Assembly (NCBI RefSeq): GCF_016599855.1
Contig: NZ_CP067041.1
Span: 2,294,001-2,358,000, forward strand
Reading direction: 5' to 3'
Length of the DNA stretch: 64,000 nt
From: Bradyrhizobium diazoefficiens
GTDB taxonomy: Bacteria; Pseudomonadota; Alphaproteobacteria; Rhizobiales; Xanthobacteraceae
Both the position numbers and the translations under genes were made by a program. Shown piece by piece: positions 1-7,447 of the stretch. Numbering within the stretch: position 1 is the stretch's first letter; the number at the start of each line of letters is the position of its first letter. The notes beneath the pieces are model-generated. The model was not told where the DNA came from. It was given only the letters and a program-made list of their open reading frames with translations, and did no database searches.

Positions 1-2
1 TC

Positions 3-1415
3 GGTTGTCGGCGCTCAGACCCGAATTGGGTCACTGGGGGTTTCAACACGCAGAGGGGAATAGCATTGACTACCTTACACTACGCCGCGGGTGGCGGTCT
101 CGACTCGCAAGGTAACTTCACAGCGGGTGCAGATGGCTTCAATCTCGCAGACATCGAGTATGCCGACCAGGCGAATGCACTGCCGAGCGGCGTGCAGGGG
201 CTGGCCTGGCTCGATCAATATCATGGCGTGACTCAGGACTTCATCAACCAGGTGACGCCCTTCCTCAACAATCCGAAAGTGTTCGGCTTCTATCTCGTCG
301 ATGAGCCCGACCCGAGCGGGCAGTCGGGCCCGCAGGCCAGCGCGGCTGACTTGATGGCGGAATCCGACTGGATCCACCAGCATGATCCCGGCGCCAAGAC
401 TTTCACCGTCCTGGACAACATGGGCACGTCGGACAATCCGAGTTACGACAATACCTATAACACCGCGAACACCCACATCGACTACTTCGGTCTGGATTGG
501 TATCCAGTGTGGTCGGATCGTTCGAACGTCGATCTCAGCACCATCGACAAGTACGTCGCTGCTGCGGAGCATGCAGGCATTCCGCTCGACTCGATCGTTC
601 CGGTGTACCAGGCGTTCGGAGGAGGCGGCTGGACTACCGAAACCGGTAGCCAGGTCGTGATGCCGACTGCCGAGCAAGCGCAGGCAATGATCAATCACTG
701 GGCGGACCTCGTTCCCAACCCGGCGTTCGACTATGCCTACGCGTGGGGTTCGCAGAATGGCGACACCGCGCTTGCGGACTCGCCGGAATTGCAGAAGGTG
801 TTCCTCGCGCACAACACGAGCGAGAGCACATCGACCTCCGTCCCTCCGGCCGCTAGTGCTCCGATCGCCGAAACGCCGACCGGCACGCCGGTTTCCGATC
901 ATAGCGGAAGTTCGGCCACCGACGGCAGCACGTCTCCAATTGCCGATGCAGCCGGAAGCACTGCGACGGACGGCAGCACGACGCCTGTTGCCGATGCCGG
1001 CGGAAGCACCGTTGGCACAACCGGAAGCTCCACGCCGACGACCAGCCCGACTGAAGGCACGACACCGGTTTCCGCTTCGGACGGAACGACGGGCACCTCG
1101 ACCGGCGGTACCATTGATACCGGTCACTGGAATGGTCATGATCACTGGTCGGCCGGCTCATCCGGGTCGACGATTGCGGACACCGGCGGGCACAGCAACC
1201 ACGGCGGGAGCTTCGATTTCTCGCAGTTGATCAATGGCGCCACGTCGCCTTCGTCCGGAGATCATGGCGGGTGGCGAGGCCTAACCACGATGTCGTCATC
1301 CGCGACGTCGGATCCGACCACTGACCAGACGGCTACGTGGGACTCGGGATCTTTCGTCGGACATCTGGCTGACTTCATGACTCACCATAACGACCATCAC
1401 GCCTGGCACTCGTGA
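3..1415 (+). CDS. Secreted glycanase-like TIM-barrel protein, 5'-truncated by window edge
   Basis: The reading frame is open from base 3 with no stop, so the gene begins upstream of the window; the TTG at 66 is only the first start-like codon inside it. The N-terminal two thirds look like a glycoside-hydrolase barrel: FYLVDEPDP carries a D-E-P acidic motif typical of a catalytic strand end, and HIDYFGLDWYPV resembles a later barrel strand. From about base 800 the protein becomes a low-complexity Ser/Thr/Gly/Pro region and ends in a His/Gly/Asp-rich tail, compatible with a type I secretion substrate. The type I transporter pair follows 200 bp downstream on the same strand. By analogy with the PrsDE-exported glycanases of Rhizobium it may process the polysaccharide made by the neighbouring locus; that role is inference. 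No closer family was recognised. Confidence 0.7.
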   Translation, partial: GCRRSDPNWVTGGFNTQRGIALTTLHYAAGGGLDSQGNFTAGADGFNLADIEYADQANALPSGVQGLAWLDQYHGVTQDFINQVTPFLNNPKVFGFYLVDEPDPSGQSGPQASAADLMAESDWIHQHDPGAKTFTVLDNMGTSDNPSYDNTYNTANTHIDYFGLDWYPVWSDRSNVDLSTIDKYVAAAEHAGIPLDSIVPVYQAFGGGGWTTETGSQVVMPTAEQAQAMINHWADLVPNPAFDYAYAWGSQNGDTALADSPELQKVFLAHNTSESTSTSVPPAASAPIAETPTGTPVSDHSGSSATDGSTSPIADAAGSTATDGSTTPVADAGGSTVGTTGSSTPTTSPTEGTTPVSASDGTTGTSTGGTIDTGHWNGHDHWSAGSSGSTIADTGGHSNHGGSFDFSQLINGATSPSSGDHGGWRGLTTMSSSATSDPTTDQTATWDSGSFVGHLADFMTHHNDHHAWHS

Positions 1416-1440
1416 GTTCGTAGCGTAGTTTGCAACAAGA

Positions 1441-1612
1441 GCATACGCGCGGTCCGCCGCGCGTATGCCCAATGTGGGGGAATTCCTCGCGACCGCAGTG
1501 GTCGAGAGGCGGGGTGCCATTCCGCGCACGGCGGAATGTTGAAATGCGGGCGTCCTGACGCTCGATTGCATGCAATTTTCAACCCGCTTACCGCCGCCCG
1601 ATCAAGGGCGGC
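1441..1612 (+). other. Three consecutive hairpins between substrate gene and T1SS genes
   Basis: A perfect 12-bp stem (1441-1452 with 1457-1468, 4-nt loop) is followed by an 8-bp stem (1518-1525 with 1531-1538). A 7-bp GC-only stem (1593-1599 with 1606-1612) ends 6 nt before the transporter ATG. None is followed by a T run, so these are not classical intrinsic terminators. The last one could mask the ribosome binding region. A perfect 12-bp palindrome, ATTGCATGCAAT, lies at 1565-1576. Confidence 0.5.
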
Positions 1613-1618
1613 CCGGAT

Positions 1619-3451
1619 ATGCATATGCACGCTTCGGCAAAACAATCTGCGCTCGCGGGCGCTTTTCGTCGGATACGTCCCGGTCTGATCGCGGCCGGCG
1701 GATTATCCATCTTTATTAATCTGCTGGTGTTCGTTTCGCCGCTCTACACCATGCAGATCTACGATCGGGTGCTGACGAGCCGCAACGGGATGACGCTGTT
1801 GCTGCTCTCGCTTATCGCGCTCGCGCTCTTCGTCAGCTACGCGGCCCTGGAGCATTTTCGCAGCCGGGTGCTCGTACAAACAGGGCTTCATTTCGATGGG
1901 CTTATCTCGGGGGAGACGTTCGAGACCGCGCTCGGACAGGCGCTGAGCACAAGCAGCTCGCATCATGTTCAGCTGCTGCGCGACGTCGACACCTTGCGAG
2001 AAGTGCTGTCAGGCGGCGTCATCACATCGCTGATGGACGTGCCGTGGACGCCGATTTTCCTCGCGATTTGTTTTCTGCTCCATCCCCTCATCGGCTTGGT
2101 CGCCTTGATCGGCGCGGCCATCATCCTGGTGCTGGCCTTCCTCAACGAGCGCCTGACGAAGACGCCGCTGAATGCGGCTGCGTCGAAGAATCTTCATGCA
2201 CTTGATCGCCTGACCTCGTCGCTTCGTAACGCAGAAGCGATCCGGGCGCTTGGAATGGCACCCGCGGTCCGCGCGGCCTGGGCGAAAACTCATGGACAGG
2301 CGCTGCTGGAAAGCGCGACGGCCGGAGAGCGCGGCGGGACCTTGCTCGCATTCTCCAAATTCCTGCGCATGGCGATTCAGGTGACTATCATGGGAGTGGG
2401 CGCATACCTCGCGATCCAGCAGGAAATCTCGGGAGGTGTCCTGTTTGCCGCCTCGTTGATCATGGGACGCGCTCTCGCGCCTGTGGAGGCTGCGGTCTCG
2501 CAATGGAAGGCGCTGGTTGCCGCGCGGACCTCTTATGCGCGGCTCAAACGCGCGCTTGAGTCGCGCGCGACAGAGGGGCGGCCCACGAGGCTGCCGGCTT
2601 TGGTGGGCCAGGTCTCGCTCGAGGCCGCCACGGTTCTCGTTCCCGGATCGCAATTGCCGGCAATTGCCGACGTCTCGTTCCGTCTGGCGCCCGGCGAGGT
2701 CGTTGCCGTCGTCGGCCAGTCCGGATCCGGGAAATCGTCGCTGGCGCGGGCTCTGGTCGGTGCCTGGCCGCTGGCGCACGGCTGCGTGCGTATTGACGGC
2801 AACGATCTCACGCATTTCGATCCCAATTTCCTCGGACGGAACCTCGGTTACCTGCCGCAGGACGTCGAGCTGTTCGCCGGTACCGTACGCGACAACATTG
2901 CCCGCTTCCGCGACGACGCTTCCGACGAAGCGGTCGTCGAAGCGGCGCAGTTGGCATCGGCACACGCGATGATCCAGCGTCTTCCAAAGGGCTATGACAC
3001 CGTGATCGGGGACAACGGCGCAGGCCTTTCCGGCGGTCAGCGGCAGCGCATCGGGCTCGCACGGGCACTGTTCGGGAAGCCTGTGCTGGTCGTGCTCGAT
3101 GAGCCGAACGCGAATCTTGATGGCGACGGCGACCGCGCGCTGGCCGATGCGATCCAGCGACTGAGGCAGAGCAAGGTGACGATCGTGATTATCAATCACC
3201 GGCCGAATTTGCTCGCTGCGGTAGACAAGATCGTGTTCATGCACGAGGGCCGGCTTGGGCAAATCGGCACGCGCGAAGAAATGCTTCCGGCGCTGCTGGG
3301 CCAAACAGTTGCGCCGATGCGGCGCGCGCCCGCCGAACATCATCGTGCTGACCGCCAACATCATGCTGACGGTAAGCACCGTCCTGATAGCGCTCCCGGC
3401 CCCGTGCAGTTTTCAAATCAAGTGCGTCCGGCGCACGCGACGAGGCAATAA
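1619..3451 (+). CDS. Type I secretion ABC transporter, permease-ATPase (PrtD family)
   Basis: This 610-aa inner-membrane exporter subunit has a PrtD-type N-terminal membrane domain (first helices about residues 20-80) and a C-terminal ATPase. The Walker A GQSGSGKSS is near residue 365, the signature LSGGQRQR near 470, and the Walker B/D-loop region (VLDEPNANLD) near 490. The family exports unfolded substrates in one step with an HlyD-type adaptor and a TolC-type channel; the latter is not in this window. The stop overlaps the start of the adaptor gene (TAATG), so the two are translationally coupled. After about residue 565 there is an unusual His/Arg-rich tail. Two in-frame ATGs (1619 and 1625) are possible starts. 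The adjacent upstream glycanase-like protein is the likely substrate. Confidence 0.92.
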   Translation: MHMHASAKQSALAGAFRRIRPGLIAAGGLSIFINLLVFVSPLYTMQIYDRVLTSRNGMTLLLLSLIALALFVSYAALEHFRSRVLVQTGLHFDGLISGETFETALGQALSTSSSHHVQLLRDVDTLREVLSGGVITSLMDVPWTPIFLAICFLLHPLIGLVALIGAAIILVLAFLNERLTKTPLNAAASKNLHALDRLTSSLRNAEAIRALGMAPAVRAAWAKTHGQALLESATAGERGGTLLAFSKFLRMAIQVTIMGVGAYLAIQQEISGGVLFAASLIMGRALAPVEAAVSQWKALVAARTSYARLKRALESRATEGRPTRLPALVGQVSLEAATVLVPGSQLPAIADVSFRLAPGEVVAVVGQSGSGKSSLARALVGAWPLAHGCVRIDGNDLTHFDPNFLGRNLGYLPQDVELFAGTVRDNIARFRDDASDEAVVEAAQLASAHAMIQRLPKGYDTVIGDNGAGLSGGQRQRIGLARALFGKPVLVVLDEPNANLDGDGDRALADAIQRLRQSKVTIVIINHRPNLLAAVDKIVFMHEGRLGQIGTREEMLPALLGQTVAPMRRAPAEHHRADRQHHADGKHRPDSAPGPVQFSNQVRPAHATRQ

Positions 3452-4956
3452 TGGACAAGATGTTGCGACGAGGGGCGGATGCTCTTCACGACGAACTGAA
3501 AGAGATCCTGAAGCAGTTCAACAGGACCGGTGAAGCCGCGCGAGCGCCGCAACCTCCGGGCAAACTCCTTGCGAGAGCCGAAACGATGGCAAGGTCGCTG
3601 GTCCATCTTGCAAAGGCAACACTGCCGATCTTGTGGCCCCGAAAATCAGGGGGCGATGACAATGGGGGGCCGTCGGGCGATTGGCAGACACCCGCGCGGC
3701 GAGGCTTCCTGATCGTATTCCTCACTTTTGGCGTGTTTGGCGGGTGGTCCGCCCTCGCGTCGATCGACGGTGCCGTCGTGGCGTCCGGCTCCGTCGTTGT
3801 CGAGAGCGACCGTAAGGCGGTGCAACACCTCGAGGGTGGAATTGTCCAGAACCTGCTGGTAACAGGCGATGCGCATGTCGCGGAAGGTCAGGTCCTGCTA
3901 CGGCTCGATCCGACCCAGGAGCGCGCCAAGGAAGAGATCGCCCGCTCGGCAGTGTACTCGGCCGTTGCCGAGGAGGCACGCCTGCAGGCAGAAGCTGAAG
4001 GAAAAGACAGCATCACTTTTCCGGCCGAGCTGCTCCAGAAGACATCCGATCCGAACGCAGTGCGCGCGATGGGTGACCAGAAGCGGCGTTTCGATGAACG
4101 CCGTGCTGCGCGAAAGATCGAGGTCTCCATTCTCGAGGAGCGAATCGCGCAGGCGCAGCGGCAGATCCAGGGGAACACCGCGCAAAGCAAGGGAGCGCGC
4201 GCGCAGTTCGATAGCGTGAGTCAGGAATACACGAAGCTCAAGCCGCTCGCTGATCAGGGCATCGTACCGTTTGCGCGCGTCGCCACGCTGGAGCGCTCCA
4301 AAGCCGATCTTGAGGGCAAGATCGGCGCATATGAGGCGGATATCGCTCGCTATGGTCGCATCATCGACGAGTCGCGGCTCCAGATCGAGCAGGTCGGGCA
4401 GAAGGTGTTGGAGGAAGCGACCGGCAAGCTCGCCGACACCCGCGCCCAGCTTGCCGACGCGCGCGAGAAGCTGCGCGTTGCGGTCGATGTCCTGGCCCGG
4501 ATGGAAGTACGCGCACCGCGATCGGGGCGGATCGTGAACCTCAAGGTTCACACGATCGGTGCCGTGATCAAGGCCGGCGACGTGTTGATGGAGATCGTGC
4601 CGGACAACGACGTACTTGTGGTGGCTGCGAGGGTGTCGGCGCTTGATATCAACCACGTCCAGCTCGGCCTGCCCACCGAGGTGCGACTGCCCTCATTTAA
4701 GGCGCGCTCCACCCCGATTGCTGTCGGGGAGGTTCTTTCGATCGCGGCGGATGCCACACGCGACGATGCCACGCACCAACCCTATTACGAGGTGAAGGTC
4801 TCGGTTCACGCGACACAATTCCCCGAGAAGGTGCGCGAAAAGCTCAAGCCGGGCATGATGGCCGATGTCCTGATCGCAACCGGTGAACGCACAATTCTTG
4901 CTTATTTGACCCAGCCGATCACGGACGCGATCCGGCGCGGCATGCGGGAGAGCTGA
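3451..4956 (+). CDS. HlyD-family type I secretion membrane-fusion protein
   Basis: This 501-aa periplasmic adaptor has a cytoplasmic N-terminal extension of about 80 residues, one transmembrane helix near residues 85-105, and a biotinyl-lipoyl-like first half containing VQHLEGGIV. A long alpha-helical hairpin (about residues 160-340) and a second lipoyl half (APRSGRIVNLKVHTIG) follow, then a beta-barrel region ending in KPGMMADVLI. This is the standard order of the PrtE/HlyD family. It starts inside the stop codon of the ABC gene and is therefore cotranscribed. It would link the ABC pump to an outer-membrane TolC protein encoded elsewhere. Confidence 0.93.
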   Translation: MDKMLRRGADALHDELKEILKQFNRTGEAARAPQPPGKLLARAETMARSLVHLAKATLPILWPRKSGGDDNGGPSGDWQTPARRGFLIVFLTFGVFGGWSALASIDGAVVASGSVVVESDRKAVQHLEGGIVQNLLVTGDAHVAEGQVLLRLDPTQERAKEEIARSAVYSAVAEEARLQAEAEGKDSITFPAELLQKTSDPNAVRAMGDQKRRFDERRAARKIEVSILEERIAQAQRQIQGNTAQSKGARAQFDSVSQEYTKLKPLADQGIVPFARVATLERSKADLEGKIGAYEADIARYGRIIDESRLQIEQVGQKVLEEATGKLADTRAQLADAREKLRVAVDVLARMEVRAPRSGRIVNLKVHTIGAVIKAGDVLMEIVPDNDVLVVAARVSALDINHVQLGLPTEVRLPSFKARSTPIAVGEVLSIAADATRDDATHQPYYEVKVSVHATQFPEKVREKLKPGMMADVLIATGERTILAYLTQPITDAIRRGMRES

Positions 4957-5015
4957 GAACGCGTCGGCCTTTGCCTTACGGTGCCAATCATGATTGTGGT
5001 GGGGTATGAACCTGG

Positions 5016-5702
5016 CTATTCCTTCGCGTACGCCATAACGACGCGACCGGCGCCCGCCTCGTCCATGACCACCCGGACATTCTCGTAAGCGTTGTTGCGT
5101 TCGAGCAGGGTTGCCACTTGTCGATCCTGGCCGCGGCCGACCTCGAACAACAGCAGTCCTCCCGGCCGCAAGTAGCGAGGTGCGTCTTTCGTAACGCGCA
5201 TATGGACGCTCAGTCCGTAGGGCCCGGCAGCGAATGCCTCGCGCGGCTCGTCTGCGAGCAGAGCAGCGCAATCGCCTTTGAGCCGGGATTCCGAGATGTA
5301 GGGGGGGTTGCAGACGATCATATCGATCGTTCGCTCGAGTTGCAGGTCTGACAAACTCCTGAACAGATCGCCCTGGAGCACGGCGATGCGGGATTCGAGG
5401 CCGTGGCGCGCGGCGTTGCGCCGCGCGAGCTCGACACATCCGTCAGTCAGATCGCTGGCCCAGACGCGCGCGCCGGGAATATTGAGCGAGATCGCGCATG
5501 CCAGGTTGCCGGCGCCGCAACACATGTCGACGACCCGCGCTGCAGGGAGGCCTCTTCGGCGCAGGGCGTCAACAGCGGTTTTGCCGAGCAACTCCGTCTC
5601 TGGCCGCGGCACCAGTGCGCCGGGAGCAACCAGCAGCTCGATTCCCATGAACAGGGTACATCCTCGCCCGTACGCCTCGGCTACGTCTATCGTTTCACTC
5701 AT
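5016..5702 (-). CDS. HemK/PrmC-like N5-glutamine methyltransferase lacking the N-terminal helical domain
   Basis: This 228-aa class I SAM-dependent methyltransferase has the PrmC linker APGALVPRPETELL near the N-terminus, SAM motif I (VVDMCCGAGNLACAI) and the catalytic NPPY tetrapeptide near residue 132. NPPY is diagnostic for methylation of a planar amide nitrogen such as glutamine N5. PrmC itself is about 280 residues, with an N-terminal helical bundle that docks release factors; that bundle is missing here. It is therefore probably not the housekeeping release-factor enzyme. It is the last gene of a leftward operon with TagO/VasI-like, TAXI and coiled-coil genes. Its substrate is unknown. 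Confidence 0.75.
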   Translation of the reverse strand: MSETIDVAEAYGRGCTLFMGIELLVAPGALVPRPETELLGKTAVDALRRRGLPAARVVDMCCGAGNLACAISLNIPGARVWASDLTDGCVELARRNAARHGLESRIAVLQGDLFRSLSDLQLERTIDMIVCNPPYISESRLKGDCAALLADEPREAFAAGPYGLSVHMRVTKDAPRYLRPGGLLLFEVGRGQDRQVATLLERNNAYENVRVVMDEAGAGRVVMAYAKE

Positions 5703-5762
5703 TGCATCCAGACCTCAGGCGTGACGCATTTCCTGCCAACATTCAGCCCGACTTACGGCCAT

Positions 5763-6383
5763 TCAGCCCGGAGGCCAGCTGCACACCTCTGCAAATCGCC
5801 GGCGAACGGCCTCCAGACCGGTCAGTTCAAATTTGCTCTCCTCAGGCGGCGCCGTTCCAGCATACATTTTGACCAGAAACCGGCCTGTCTCCGGCATCGA
5901 GCGTATGAAGCGGACGGCGTCGCCCGGGAAAGCAAGACTTCGTCCGCCGTCAGTAACCCTCCAGCGTTCGTCGACAAGCGGTCGATCATTGATCTGGAAT
6001 ACGACCTTGATTTCAGTCGACGGAATTTTAGTCGACAGGCCCGCCGTGGAGAGTAACAGCTCGGTCCGATTGGCGCGACAACGGATCACAAGCGAGGCTG
6101 GCCCATCCTTCGAGCCGGCCCGTGCGGTCGTCTGCGCGGCGATCTGCGGCTTGTAGTCCACCGGCGACGTGGTTTCGCTGATGATCCAGTTCGGACTTTG
6201 AGGCGGCGCTTGGACCGAGTGCTCAGGTGATTCCCCCATCTGTTGGTCGACGCACATCATGTGCTCGATTCCCTCTAGCTGCGCGCATGCCTTCAAACCA
6301 TCTGGCATGTCGCCGGCCTGCGCGCAGATTAGATGACCGATGCCCGCAAGCAGGGAGGCTGCCAGGGCACCGAGTCGCTTCAT
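5763..6383 (-). CDS. TagO/VasI-family type VI secretion-associated periplasmic protein
   Basis: This 206-aa protein has a signal peptide (MKRLGALAASLLAGIGHLIC). A short Cys-containing segment (LKACAQLEGIEHMMC) resembles the N-terminus of VasI/TagO. The conserved body includes WIISETTSPVDY, SLVIRCRANRTELLL and a C-terminal FELTGLEAVRRRFAEVCSW, all in the family order. The ATG overlaps the stop of the upstream TAXI gene (ATGA at 6380-6383), which fixes the start and shows cotranscription. No other type VI secretion gene is visible in the window, so an orphan or recruited role is likely. Family assignment is by motif recognition only. Confidence 0.65.
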   Translation of the reverse strand: MKRLGALAASLLAGIGHLICAQAGDMPDGLKACAQLEGIEHMMCVDQQMGESPEHSVQAPPQSPNWIISETTSPVDYKPQIAAQTTARAGSKDGPASLVIRCRANRTELLLSTAGLSTKIPSTEIKVVFQINDRPLVDERWRVTDGGRSLAFPGDAVRFIRSMPETGRFLVKMYAGTAPPEESKFELTGLEAVRRRFAEVCSWPPG

Positions 6384-7402
6384 CGTGATAATCCGACTGT
6401 CGCGCCGGGCGAGCGATCGAGCCATTCCTGCGCCGGGCCAAACCGAGCCAGGGTGGGAACGCTGGCGCGGAGATTTACGTCCTTCCATTTTGTATCGAAC
6501 CCAGCGGATTGCAGCCGGTCGAGCCGCCCGAACAGCTGTTCCACGAAGCGCGCCATGCGCCGATAGCGATCGGTCTGCGGCTGCCAGTTGTAGGCAGCAA
6601 GAATCGTAGGAACGGCAATCGTCGCGATCCGCTCACCCTTCGGCACCAGGTTCGGATAATCCCTTGAATCGAGGGACGATGGAAGATAGTAGTCCTCAAA
6701 TCTGGGGTCGTAATCGATCGGCAGGAACTTGAAGCCATCGTCCCAACGTCCTTTCACAAAGGCGTCGACCGGCTTTGATGTGATGAAGACGACCGCTGCG
6801 ATTTCGCCGCTCCTCATCTGCTGTAATGCGACTTGGTGGGGTATGAACATCTTTTCGACATTCAATCCCAGCCGGCTGAAGATCAGCGGACCAGAATAGG
6901 CGGCCGCCGTACCCTGGGTGTTGAAGTTGACCTTCTTTCCTCGGAGGTCATCGAGCGAATTGATTTCGGGACGCACGAAGACGTGCAATTCGGCCGGGAA
7001 AAGGTTGAGAACATAGACGATGCGCCGTTCGATCGTGGGGACCTGTGCCTTGTATTCGTCAAGGACATCCGTGTTGATGATCGCTGCATCGACGCCCCTG
7101 AGATAGAGCAGCGAATTTACGTTTTCGGTCGCGCCGGTCGTCACGATCGGAATCACGTGCAGCTTGTCCTCTTCGTTGACGACGCGGGCGATTTCTGCAG
7201 CGAGCCGAAGCGGCGCGCCCTCGATAAGCCCTCCGGCGAGCCCGACTGTCCATGCATTGATGCGTTCCTTTGCAGTCGCATCGGACGTTCGTGGCGCGGT
7301 CGGTGCCGGTGGCTCGCGCGGCGGACGAGATTGGGCGCTGGCAGTCAGCTGCAGGCCGAGCATCGCCAAGGAGATCGTGAATGCGAGCTTGTTCAGGGAC
7401 AT
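6380..7402 (-). CDS. TAXI-family TRAP transporter solute-binding protein
   Basis: This 340-aa periplasmic receptor has an N-terminal signal peptide ending near ASAQ. The TAXI domain starts at NAWTVGLAGGLIEGAPLRLA and includes the ligand-region segment TTGATENVNSLLYLRGVDAA and the late strand FVRPEINSLDDLRGKKVNFN. Members of the family bind carboxylates or glutamate-like ligands. No TRAP permease gene is nearby, and the receptor sits in an operon with a coiled-coil membrane protein and a TagO/VasI-like protein. It may therefore work as a sensor or assembly factor rather than in transport; that is inference. Confidence 0.85.
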   Translation of the reverse strand: MSLNKLAFTISLAMLGLQLTASAQSRPPREPPAPTAPRTSDATAKERINAWTVGLAGGLIEGAPLRLAAEIARVVNEEDKLHVIPIVTTGATENVNSLLYLRGVDAAIINTDVLDEYKAQVPTIERRIVYVLNLFPAELHVFVRPEINSLDDLRGKKVNFNTQGTAAAYSGPLIFSRLGLNVEKMFIPHQVALQQMRSGEIAAVVFITSKPVDAFVKGRWDDGFKFLPIDYDPRFEDYYLPSSLDSRDYPNLVPKGERIATIAVPTILAAYNWQPQTDRYRRMARFVEQLFGRLDRLQSAGFDTKWKDVNLRASVPTLARFGPAQEWLDRSPGATVGLSR

Positions 7403-7447
7403 GAGTCTCTCCAGTCTCTGGGCTGATTCCGAAGGCGCGCTCCCCAG

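Noticed and set aside
5763..6383. Evidence for a type VI secretion system
   Set aside because: Only one TagO/VasI-like gene is present. No TssB/C, TssK, Hcp, ClpV or VgrG-type gene was seen.
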